From contig JAFSWA010000075.1 of NCBI GenBank assembly GCA_017444705.1, forward strand, positions 1 through 14,440: a DNA stretch of 14,440 bases, written 5' to 3'. Both the position numbers and the translations under genes were made by a program. Shown here one piece after another: positions 7,382 through 13,984 of this stretch. A model generated the notes under the pieces. It worked only from the letters and a program-made list of their open reading frames with translations, searched no databases and had not been told where the DNA came from. The stretch comes from a bacterium. Its GTDB lineage: Bacteria; Cyanobacteriota; Vampirovibrionia; Gastranaerophilales; Gastranaerophilaceae. How positions within the stretch are numbered: the first letter of the stretch is position 1; every line of letters begins with the position of its first letter.

Positions 7382-8014
7382 TTATTCTCCGTCAAATTCA
7401 TTAAACATTTTAATTAACGTATCTTTTGCTTCATCTCCAAACATCATATAATTTTCAACCTGCTGTTTTTCGCCGGTTTTAGGATTTACCATAAATAATG
7501 ACGGGAATCCTTGAATACCATATTCTTCCATATATTTTACGGATGCCGGATCTTCGGAATTTAATCTGACAAAATTGAAGTTTCTTCTTAAAGTTCTGTC
7601 TTTTTCCAATTCCTTAAATGTCGGGGCAAAATTTTGGCAATGCGGACACCAATCAGCATAGAATAATACAATTGCTGTTTTTTTGTCTTTCATTGCTTTT
7701 TCAAGTGACATACTTTTCTTTGCAAATATTCCATTATCACCTCTTTTTTGTTCAACTGCCGGTCTTTTAGCTTTTGCTTCTTTTTGTTCTGTCGGAAGCC
7801 CGTTAAAGAATATGTAACATGCTATTGCTGCTACCAAAACCGTTGTTATAATATTTGCAATTGCAGATACAACATACAATTTTTCGGTTGCCGAACAACA
7901 ACAATCATATTCTGCAATTTCTTCACAGTTGCAATCATCGCCGCATGTGCAAGTTTCTTTACCCTCTTCGTTGCAATGACATTCTTGATTTTCATTTTCA
8001 AATTCTTCTGACAT
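7382..8014 (-). CDS. Membrane-anchored thioredoxin-fold protein with Cys-rich N-terminal tail
   Basis: A thiol-disulfide oxidoreductase-like protein of 210 residues in three parts. Residues 1-45 are very acidic and carry nine Cys (12, 14, 22, 24, 28, 30, 38, 39, 40) in CxC pairs and a CCC. Residues 46-70 are a single membrane helix. After a Lys-rich linker, a thioredoxin domain follows from about 100: FYADWCPHC with the redox pair Cys123-Pro-His-Cys126, and the cis-Pro loop GFPSLF with Pro171. The CPHC dipeptide is that of DsbA, in a thioredoxin-like frame. Topology is ambiguous: an exported thioredoxin domain is usual, but the positive charges lie on its side of the helix. The start has AAAGGAG and a TATAAT promoter. 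The gene is alone and convergent to the acyltransferase; its substrates are unknown. Confidence 0.85.
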   Translation of the reverse strand: MSEEFENENQECHCNEEGKETCTCGDDCNCEEIAEYDCCCSATEKLYVVSAIANIITTVLVAAIACYIFFNGLPTEQKEAKAKRPAVEQKRGDNGIFAKKSMSLEKAMKDKKTAIVLFYADWCPHCQNFAPTFKELEKDRTLRRNFNFVRLNSEDPASVKYMEEYGIQGFPSLFMVNPKTGEKQQVENYMMFGDEAKDTLIKMFNEFDGE

Positions 8015-8040
8015 AAAATTTCTCCTTTATATATGTAAAT

Positions 8041-8046
8041 ATTATA
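8041..8046 (-). promoter_or_regulatory. Proximal -10 box of the thioredoxin-like gene
   Basis: On the minus strand a perfect TATAAT lies 26 bases before the ATG, leaving a leader of about 20 bases that holds the AAAGGAG. The -35 region is only weakly matched. Confidence 0.55.
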
Positions 8047-8069
8047 CAACATTTAAACTTTTTATAAAA

Positions 8070-8098
8070 ATTGTAAATAAAAATTAATAAATCGTCAA
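8070..8098 (-). promoter_or_regulatory. Second, upstream promoter of the thioredoxin-like gene
   Basis: On the minus strand TTGACG (8098-8093) and TACAAT (8075-8070) are separated by exactly 17 bases, a good housekeeping-sigma match. It would give a longer leader than the proximal box. Confidence 0.5.
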
Positions 8099-8151
8099 AT
8101 TTTTTTTAAAATTACTTTACTATATATTTTTTTTAAAATAATATATTAATA

Positions 8152-8165
8152 TGGCAATTATGCCA
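8152..8165. promoter_or_regulatory. Short palindrome upstream of ftsZ
   Basis: TGGCA-ATTA-TGCCA is a perfect 5-bp dyad with a 4-base centre, 32 bases before the ftsZ start, in otherwise A/T-only DNA. Its position and symmetry suit an operator, but so short a dyad can occur by chance. Confidence 0.3.
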
Positions 8166-8197
8166 AGGTGTACAAAATTAAATAAAGAGGGTCAAGA

Positions 8198-9499
8198 ATG
8201 GAAATGTATAGACCGGAATTGTTCGGTAAAAGAGAAGAAACAACAGATTCAGTAAGCAGTACAACAAGTTATTCAAATGCTACAAGTACTGCAAGTACAT
8301 ATGCAGAATCAGATACATATGCTGCACAAATGTACAATATGGAAGGTGATAAGGCTATTCCAAGAGCAGTAATTAAGGTTGTCGGTGTTGGCGGTTGCGG
8401 AGGGAATGCCGTTAACAGAATGATAAGAACGGGTCTTCACGGTGTTGATTTTTGGGCAATGAATACTGATGCACAAGCATTGGCTAAATCAGAAACACAA
8501 AATAGAATCAGAATAGGAGATAAAGTTACCGGCGGATTGGGATGTGGCAGCGACCCGACAAAAGGCGAGAAAGCCGCAGAAGAATCAAAAGATGATATTA
8601 TAAAAGCTCTTGAAGGGGCAAATATGGTATTTATTACAGCAGGTATGGGCGGCGGAACAGGCACCGGTGCGGCTCCCATTATTGCGCAGGTATCAAAAGA
8701 ACTTCGTGCTCTTACAGTTGCTGTTGTTACAAGACCTTTTGGTTTTGAGGGTAAAAAGAGAGATAAACTTGCTCTTCAAGGTATTGAAAAATTAAAAGAA
8801 GTAGTAGATGCGATAATTGTTGTTCCGAATCAAAAATTGTTAGATGTTTTGGACAAGAAAAAGACAGCGAATGAAGCTTATCATGCAGCTGACAAAATTT
8901 TGATGAAAGGTGTTCAAGGCATAACCGACATTATTAATTATACAGGTGACATTAACGTTGACTTTGCGGATGTTGAAGCTGTTATGAAATCAAGCGGTAC
9001 GGCAATTATGGGTATGGGCTCCGCATCAGGTGAAGGCAGAGCTATAGAAGCAGCAAAACAAGCTATCTCGCATCCGCTTCTTGAAACTTCTATCGTCGGA
9101 GCACAAGGTGTTATTGTTAATATCACAAGCGGTCCGGATATTACAATTAGCGAAATTAATGACGCTAACCAAATTATTCAAGATGCAATAAGTGAAGATG
9201 CAACATATATCTTCGGTCAAGTTACAAACGATAAGATTCAGGGAGATGTCCAAATCACTGTTATTGCAACAGGATTTGACTTAAAGAGTGTAATGGATGC
9301 ACCTTTGGGCTTGGCTAAAACATCAGGTCCGGTTGACCCTCTAAGCAGTATATTAGGCGGTTCTTCATCAATGACAACTTCCGCTTCGTCATCAAATAAT
9401 ATAAATTCCCCTATCAGCGGTTCTTCTCTTTCAAGTGAAAGACCTGCAAGGGAAAAAGCAATAGATATATTGGATTTACCTCCGTTCTTTCAAAAATAG
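8198..9499 (+). CDS. ftsZ: FtsZ, tubulin-like cell division GTPase
   Basis: FtsZ polymerises into the Z ring that recruits the division machinery, and is the target of MinC. Residues 1-57 are a Ser/Thr/Tyr-rich extension; the GTPase domain starts at IKVVGVGGCGGNAVNRM (59-75). The tubulin signature GGGTGTG is at 151-157, RPFGFEG at 179-185, and the T7 synergy loop NVDFADVE at 253-260. A Ser-rich linker (about 380-418) leads to the C-terminal peptide DILDLPPFFQK (423-433), which binds partners such as FtsA-like or ZipN-like proteins. I keep the first ATG because AAGAGG at 8185-8190 is well placed before it, and no such site precedes the inner Met codons at residues 45 and 48. N-terminal extensions also occur in cyanobacterial FtsZ. 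It has its own terminator and no ftsQ/ftsA beside it. Confidence 0.98.
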   Translation: MEMYRPELFGKREETTDSVSSTTSYSNATSTASTYAESDTYAAQMYNMEGDKAIPRAVIKVVGVGGCGGNAVNRMIRTGLHGVDFWAMNTDAQALAKSETQNRIRIGDKVTGGLGCGSDPTKGEKAAEESKDDIIKALEGANMVFITAGMGGGTGTGAAPIIAQVSKELRALTVAVVTRPFGFEGKKRDKLALQGIEKLKEVVDAIIVVPNQKLLDVLDKKKTANEAYHAADKILMKGVQGITDIINYTGDINVDFADVEAVMKSSGTAIMGMGSASGEGRAIEAAKQAISHPLLETSIVGAQGVIVNITSGPDITISEINDANQIIQDAISEDATYIFGQVTNDKIQGDVQITVIATGFDLKSVMDAPLGLAKTSGPVDPLSSILGGSSSMTTSASSSNNINSPISGSSLSSERPAREKAIDILDLPPFFQK

Positions 9500-9516
9500 T
9501 ATTTAATATACTACAC

Positions 9517-9549
9517 AAAACAGAGGCTGAAATCTCAGCCTCTGTTTTT
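9517..9549 (+). terminator. Rho-independent terminator after ftsZ
   Basis: A stem CAGAGGCTGA (9521-9530) / TCAGCCTCTG (9535-9544), extended by AAAA/TTTT, has an AATC loop and ends in T's. ftsZ is therefore transcribed alone. Confidence 0.93.
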
Positions 9550-9550
9550 A

Positions 9551-9579
9551 TTGTATTATCTAAAAAATAATGTTAAAAT
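9551..9579 (+). promoter_or_regulatory. Promoter of the HEAT-repeat gene, probably leaderless
   Basis: TTGTAT (9551-9556), a 17-base spacer and TAAAAT (9574-9579), the latter with an upstream TG as an extended -10. The box ends six bases before the ATG at 9586, so transcription should begin at or next to the start codon. No Shine-Dalgarno is present. Confidence 0.65.
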
Positions 9580-9585
9580 AATTAC

Positions 9586-10242
9586 ATGAAACAATATGTT
9601 CATATTAAAGAAATAGAAAGTCAAGATGGCGAAAAGCTTTTCAAAGTCAATGCAATTCTTTTGCAGTCAAAAGACGGCGGACAACAGAAGAAAATACCGC
9701 ATCCTTTCGGCACCGAAACAATGATTTTTAAAACTATTGATAAAGCAATAGAAGCAGTTATGTTGTCGGGATTTGAGTATGTTTTACCTGACGGGTCAAC
9801 CCAAAAGAAAGAAGAATATAAAATAGAGCCTTATGATAAAAAGATTTTTGATGCTATTATGTCGCAGACAAAAGATGCAAACCCAAATATTGTTGCAGCG
9901 GCGGTCAGTTCTTTGGGCGAAATTAATCATCCTGACTGTTTGACCTTATATATAGAAAAACTCGGCGAGGAGAACGATATAATTCGTCAAAATTCGATGG
10001 ATGCAGTATTAAAATACGGTGTCAGAGCTATACCCAAATTAATAGAAACCTTAAAAGACGGGAATTGGGTGAGAAGAAATTCCGCAGTTATATGTTTGCA
10101 AAATTTCTGCGAAAAAAAAGATATTGACATTTCTTTAATTATAGACAGGCTTCTTGATGCTTTGAATGAAAATAACCCCATTGTAAAATGTTCAGTGATA
10201 AAAGCTTTGGGTACTGCATATAAAAATTACAAATCACTTTAA
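9586..10242 (+). CDS. HEAT-repeat protein of unknown function
   Basis: The 218-residue protein has two parts. Residues 1-82 are a mixed strand-rich domain (MKQYVHIKEIESQDGEKLFK at the start) that I do not recognise. Residues 83-214 are paired helices of the HEAT/PBS-lyase type, seen in AAAVSSLGEINHPDCLTLYI (104-123), NSMDAVLKYGVRAIPKLIE (136-154), RRNSAVICLQNF (163-174) and VKCSVIKALGTAY (200-212). Such repeats form solenoids that bind proteins; in Cyanobacteria some attach or detach bilins, but nothing here shows a catalytic role. No signal peptide or membrane segment is visible. It lies between the ftsZ terminator and a 140-base spacer, as a single-gene unit with its own leaderless-type promoter. 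Confidence 0.75.
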   Translation: MKQYVHIKEIESQDGEKLFKVNAILLQSKDGGQQKKIPHPFGTETMIFKTIDKAIEAVMLSGFEYVLPDGSTQKKEEYKIEPYDKKIFDAIMSQTKDANPNIVAAAVSSLGEINHPDCLTLYIEKLGEENDIIRQNSMDAVLKYGVRAIPKLIETLKDGNWVRRNSAVICLQNFCEKKDIDISLIIDRLLDALNENNPIVKCSVIKALGTAYKNYKSL

Positions 10243-10282
10243 GCATTACAATATTAAGGCGGATAATGCCTGTTATTATTTG
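10243..10282 (+). other. Weak hairpin after the HEAT-repeat gene
   Basis: GCATTA (10243-10248) can pair with TAATGC (10264-10269), or GGC with GCC inside it, followed by T-rich DNA. This may be a poor terminator. The rest of 10283-10357 is AT-rich with nothing recognisable. Confidence 0.25.
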
Positions 10283-10357
10283 GTTTTTGTTTTTTATGTA
10301 AAGTTTTGTAAAATATTAGTATTTTTTATTAAAGTTTTTTCAAAAAATGCCGATACA

Positions 10358-10363
10358 TATAAT
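10358..10363 (+). promoter_or_regulatory. -10 box of the small ORF
   Basis: A perfect TATAAT lies 20 bases before the ATG at 10383, followed by AAAAGG at 10371-10376 as ribosome site. The -35 region is T-rich and only weakly matched. It supports the small ORF being expressed. Confidence 0.5.
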
Positions 10364-10382
10364 GTGAACAAAAAGGTAAAAA

Positions 10383-10538
10383 ATGATTAAACGATATAAA
10401 AACGATTTTTCAAATATTTCAAATGCGGCGGCAATGATAACAAAAAATGCCAAAAAAAGAAGAATAATGGCATTATCCGCAGCAAAAGCAATAAATTCCG
10501 AGGCAGGTTTGGGGAACAAACTTGTTGCGATTAAATAA
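10383..10538 (+). CDS. Small basic protein of 51 residues, unknown
   Basis: A short reading frame MIKRYKNDFSNISNAAAM... ending ...GNKLVAIK. It is basic (KKRR at about residues 24-27) and rich in Ala, and probably helical. No family is recognised and there is no membrane segment. Support for its being real is positional: a perfect TATAAT, an AAGG site six bases before the ATG, and a terminator 45 bases after the stop, making a complete small transcription unit. The alternative is that the unit is a small RNA and the reading frame is incidental. Codon use resembles the neighbouring genes. Confidence 0.5.
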   Translation: MIKRYKNDFSNISNAAAMITKNAKKRRIMALSAAKAINSEAGLGNKLVAIK

Positions 10539-10582
10539 GTAACACTAATTCTCTCTTTTGAATACTCTATAAATTCGTACAT

Positions 10583-10604
10583 GACCACTAAATGTGGTCT
10601 TTTT
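10583..10604 (+). terminator. Rho-independent terminator after the small ORF
   Basis: Stem GACCAC (10583-10588) / GTGGTC (10594-10599), loop TAAAT, followed by five T's. It closes the small ORF's transcription unit. Confidence 0.75.
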
Positions 10605-10636
10605 ATTATGTAAAATTATATTTTGAGAAAGTTTAA

Positions 10637-10659
10637 TTTTTGTTACAGAATAACAAAAA
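10637..10659. repeat. Inverted repeat in the 799-residue gene's upstream region
   Basis: TTTTTGTTA (10637-10645) and TAACAAAAA (10651-10659) are perfect 9-bp arms around CAGAA. It lies about 100 bases upstream of the start at 10756, between the preceding terminator and the promoter region. It could be an operator or a chance AT-rich dyad. Confidence 0.4.
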
Positions 10660-10698
10660 AGGGGCAAAAAAATTTTTTACGGATGTTGTATTAACGTA

Positions 10699-10725
10699 AC
10701 ACTCTTTATTTTATTTTAAGAGTGT
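10699..10725. promoter_or_regulatory. Inverted repeat next to the 799-residue gene's promoter
   Basis: ACACTCTT (10699-10706) and AAGAGTGT (10718-10725) are perfect 8-bp arms around an 11-base AT spacer. The right arm adjoins a possible -10 box TAAAAT at 10728-10733, 22 bases before the ATG, so a bound protein would cover the promoter. As a terminator it is poor, because nine bases separate the stem from the T-run. Confidence 0.4.
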
Positions 10726-10755
10726 AATAAAATATTTTTTTCTAAAGATTAAGGC

Positions 10756-13155
10756 ATGGAAATATATACAAAAAATAATTTTATAGATAAATCAACCTAT
10801 TTTCAGCAAAATAGGCAGGATAAAAAGAACTTAATGCAAGTTAAAAAGCCCTTGAATAAATTTGTACAATTCAGGGGCTTATTTAATCCGATTGCCGCAA
10901 AAAAAACGTTAAATTCAATTTTACCGAGCAAAACTTCTGTTATATCAGAGAAATTGGAACAAAAAGCACAAGAAATTTTAAAAAGCAAAAGTGAGAGTTT
11001 ATCAAGCCTTTATATTGGATTTAAAGAAGCATTTATTAAAAGATTGAAGGAGAACAGTAATTTCAGAACGAGTTTAGGGATAACCGAAAAGGCTATGGAA
11101 GCCGTAAATAAAGGTGCAGCCGTTTCAATTCCGGAAAAACCGTTGATAAGAAAATTTATCGGGAATTTATTTTCTCCGTTAAAAATATTTTCGGATATGT
11201 ATTCTTATGTTTTGGATTCACGTTTGGGTAAATGGGGAGCTAAACACAGCGAGTTTATTGCGAAGTTAGTAAAACGCAATGAAGATGTTATTACGAATAA
11301 TCAAATTATAAATAATTACAAAAGTTATACTGGTTTAATTGAGTCAATAAAAATATGGGAAGCAAAGCAAAGAAAACTCGCCGGATTAACTGCATGGGAT
11401 GAAACTAAACCTCTTTTGACATCGACGGAAGTTCTCGAATCAAAGGCTATGAGAAGATGGTTAAAATCCGTTGACCCTACAAAAGGACAATATAATATAA
11501 AACATCAGATGCTTGGCAATAGACTTATTTCAGGGCTTGTATATGGTGTATATTTGGCTAATGATGCTTATAACACAACCATTCGTTATTCAAACGACAA
11601 AGATGAAGCTAATGCACAAAGAAGAACAAGGTTTGCACAAGAAGTAGCAAAAATCGGTATAAATATGTATCTTACAAACTTTATTGTAGGAACTTTTGAA
11701 AAATATGTTAATAAAAGTCTTTTTAATTCAATGTTTTCTGTCGGTGCAACAACAATGACCACAGAAATTTTAGGAAGAAAATTGGTTGGTCGTCCGATTT
11801 TTCCGTCAGACAAAGAGTCTTTGGAAAAAATGTCAAAGGATATGGAAGAAAAGAAAGGTTTTTGGGTTTCGGTAGGGAGAGTTATTTCCGGCACAAAGCC
11901 GAAAGCCAAAGAAAAAGTTTCTCAATCAAAAAAGAAATTGATGGTGCTGTCAGATTCAAGAATTCCGTTTAGACAAAAAAATACTAAACTGACTAATCCC
12001 AAAAATGTTTCATTTAAAGGCTTCTTTAAAACTGATTATTTCATGAGTACAAAAAACGTAAAGGCGATTCTTAATGTACTGAAAGAAGCTGATACAAAAC
12101 TTTACGAAAATTATGTGGAAATTATCAATAAATCTTTGAAAAGCCGCAATACCGATTTGGCAACAGCACTAAATTCAAGTGAGAAAATACGACTTGGAAC
12201 AAAAAAGACTATTACGGGCAGTATTGTAAAAAGTTTTGCGTCACCTTACTTTTTTATAAAAAATATAGGAAAACAAATATTTTCGGGTATAAAAAGGATT
12301 TTCAGTTCCGAAAATACAGTATCTTCTCTTAATAAAATGAAGTCGAAATTGCAGGAATTAGACAAGAAAAGTCCGGGGATTAAAGATGAATACGCTGCCT
12401 TTTTGAGAAAAATGCGGGATTCTGCTTTGTGGAGAGAATCTTCACTAAGCAATAAAACAAAAGAAACAAAACTTTTAGCTGAGTTTTTAGAAGCTTTGGA
12501 AAAAGATACAGAGGAAATTGAGGGCGTAAAAAACATTTTCATATTTCTTGACAAAAGGATGAAATCTAAGGATTTAACAAAAGAAAATGTTGAAAAAATG
12601 AAGAAATTATTGTTTGATAATTTCAAAAAAACAGATGGTGCCGGACTTGCGGAATACGACGGTAATTCTTTTGCGATGTGGAATATAAATTTAGCGAGAG
12701 CAATCACTACCCTGTTTTTGGTGGTTGATGCTTACAATTTATCGATTCAATACAGTAATAATGATGTAAAAGCCGCAATTAATAACGGAAAGAGCCGTGC
12801 AATGCAAGAAGCTTCAAGAATATCCGTTTCTGCATATATGTTAGCATTTGTCCATAATTTATTGAGTAAGTTCTGTAATTCAAGTCTGTTCGGTGCTTTT
12901 ACTACAACAGCAATAACATCAAGTATGAATGACGCAATTGCAAGAAAAGTTGTCGGGGTACCGTTGGGAACAAAGACTTATGAGGAACTTGCAAAAATCG
13001 ATAAAGAAAATGAAAAATCAAAAAGTCCCTTAAAAAGAACTTTGGCTTATTTGATAGGCAAGAAAAAGAAAAATTCCCCGCTATATAATAACAAGAGCAA
13101 TGAATTTTCACTCTCAATTACAAAATCTTTTAAATCAATGTTAGACGAAAAGTAA
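10756..13155 (+). CDS. Large protein with two copies of one membrane-associated module, unknown
   Basis: I do not recognise the family of this 799-residue protein. It is built from two related halves, about 35-380 and 415-770. The clearest repeat is residues 270-348 against 658-737: DAYNTTIRYSN / DAYNLSIQYSN, KSLFNSMF / SSLFGAFT, and RKLVGRPI / RKVVGVPL align with about one gap. Each copy has three moderately hydrophobic stretches here that could enter or lie on a membrane. Each half opens with a similar FK/FR-G motif (FVQFRG 36-41, NVSFKG 417-422) and closes in a Lys-rich segment. There is no cleavable signal peptide and no catalytic motif I can name. The ATG at 10756 has AAGG only one base before it, so translation start is uncertain; Met27 is a weaker alternative. 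It ends 24 bases before the TPR gene. Confidence 0.7.
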   Translation: MEIYTKNNFIDKSTYFQQNRQDKKNLMQVKKPLNKFVQFRGLFNPIAAKKTLNSILPSKTSVISEKLEQKAQEILKSKSESLSSLYIGFKEAFIKRLKENSNFRTSLGITEKAMEAVNKGAAVSIPEKPLIRKFIGNLFSPLKIFSDMYSYVLDSRLGKWGAKHSEFIAKLVKRNEDVITNNQIINNYKSYTGLIESIKIWEAKQRKLAGLTAWDETKPLLTSTEVLESKAMRRWLKSVDPTKGQYNIKHQMLGNRLISGLVYGVYLANDAYNTTIRYSNDKDEANAQRRTRFAQEVAKIGINMYLTNFIVGTFEKYVNKSLFNSMFSVGATTMTTEILGRKLVGRPIFPSDKESLEKMSKDMEEKKGFWVSVGRVISGTKPKAKEKVSQSKKKLMVLSDSRIPFRQKNTKLTNPKNVSFKGFFKTDYFMSTKNVKAILNVLKEADTKLYENYVEIINKSLKSRNTDLATALNSSEKIRLGTKKTITGSIVKSFASPYFFIKNIGKQIFSGIKRIFSSENTVSSLNKMKSKLQELDKKSPGIKDEYAAFLRKMRDSALWRESSLSNKTKETKLLAEFLEALEKDTEEIEGVKNIFIFLDKRMKSKDLTKENVEKMKKLLFDNFKKTDGAGLAEYDGNSFAMWNINLARAITTLFLVVDAYNLSIQYSNNDVKAAINNGKSRAMQEASRISVSAYMLAFVHNLLSKFCNSSLFGAFTTTAITSSMNDAIARKVVGVPLGTKTYEELAKIDKENEKSKSPLKRTLAYLIGKKKKNSPLYNNKSNEFSLSITKSFKSMLDEK

Positions 13156-13161
13156 AAAATT

Positions 13162-13170
13162 TGGTATAAT
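13162..13170 (+). promoter_or_regulatory. Extended -10 promoter of the TPR gene, near-leaderless
   Basis: TG-G-TATAAT, a perfect extended -10, ends nine bases before the ATG at 13180 in the 24-base gap after the preceding gene. No Shine-Dalgarno is present, so the transcript should start at or within a few bases of the start codon. Confidence 0.65.
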
Positions 13171-13179
13171 AATTTTGTT

Positions 13180-13944
13180 ATGGATAAGCAAAAAGTTTTC
13201 AGAAAAATAAAACTTCTTTTGGCGGAAGACAAATATGATGAGGCTGTCATTACAGCTCTTTCAGGTTACAAAGAATTTAAAGATATTTGTTTTATAAATG
13301 AAATTGCAAATATATATATATCAACCGATAAAAGAAAAGATGCTATAAAATGTCTTGAAAGAATTTACAAACTTGACCCTAATAATTTATCAAACATAAA
13401 AAGACTTGCATATAATTATTTTGCAAACAATAATTTTAAAAAAGCACTGAAATATTATAAACTTGTTTTGGATTTTGAGCCTCAGGTTTCAAAAAATTAT
13501 TTCAATATCGGGAGTATGTATCATTTTCTAAAAAAGAAAAAAGATGCTTTTGATTATTATCAATATGCAATAAATATGGATTCAAATAATGTTTCTGCAA
13601 TAAATAATCAGGGCTTACTGTTGTATGAAAACAAAATGTACGAAAAAAGTATTCCTTATTTTAAAAGAGCGATTAAATCTTTTCCGAATCATCCTGAGGC
13701 ATATCACCACATGGGAGTTATTTTGAGAGATTATTGCAATGATAATCAAATGTCTAAATACTATCTGAAAAAGGCATTTCTGCTCGACCCGAATTACCCC
13801 CTAAACAGTTATCAGCTGGGGCTTACTCACAAAGCTATGGGAAACTCTAAAGAAGCGGAAAAGATGTTTACAAGATGTCTTGAATTAAAACCCAATTTCA
13901 CAGACGCAGAAAAAGAACTTGAAAAAATCAGACAAGAAAATTAA
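13180..13944 (+). CDS. TPR-repeat protein
   Basis: A 254-residue protein made almost entirely of tetratricopeptide repeats, about six, at roughly 36-69, 70-102, 105-137, 138-171, 172-205 and 206-240. The later ones show the A/G-pattern well, for example NNQGLLLYENKMYEKSIPYF, AYHHMGVILRDY and YQLGLTHKAMGNSKEAEKMF, each followed by LDPN, FPNHP or LKPN turns. TPR solenoids bind partner proteins. There is no signal peptide, membrane segment or enzymatic domain, so it is probably a cytoplasmic adaptor. It sits between the duplicated-module gene and purB, each with its own promoter, so a shared function is not shown by the layout. Confidence 0.85.
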   Translation: MDKQKVFRKIKLLLAEDKYDEAVITALSGYKEFKDICFINEIANIYISTDKRKDAIKCLERIYKLDPNNLSNIKRLAYNYFANNNFKKALKYYKLVLDFEPQVSKNYFNIGSMYHFLKKKKDAFDYYQYAINMDSNNVSAINNQGLLLYENKMYEKSIPYFKRAIKSFPNHPEAYHHMGVILRDYCNDNQMSKYYLKKAFLLDPNYPLNSYQLGLTHKAMGNSKEAEKMFTRCLELKPNFTDAEKELEKIRQEN

Positions 13945-13949
13945 GTTTA

Positions 13950-13978
13950 TTGTTATTAAATGATTTTTCTTTTATAAT
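13950..13978 (+). promoter_or_regulatory. Strong promoter of purB, leaderless arrangement
   Basis: TTGTTA (13950-13955), a 17-base spacer and a perfect TATAAT (13973-13978). The box ends six bases before the purB ATG, so transcription should begin at the A of ATG or just beside it. The -35 begins six bases after the TPR stop codon, and no Shine-Dalgarno is present. Confidence 0.75.
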
Positions 13979-13984
13979 AAATTT

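Noticed and set aside
10699..10741. Terminator or attenuator before the 799-residue gene
   Set aside because: The 8-bp stem is nine bases away from the T-run and the loop is 11 bases of A/T; an operator-like dyad is the simpler reading.
12246..12707. 153-codon open frame on the minus strand
   Set aside because: Antisense to the duplicated-module protein; composition is Phe/Ser-rich as expected for antisense of Lys/Glu-rich AT-rich coding sequence.
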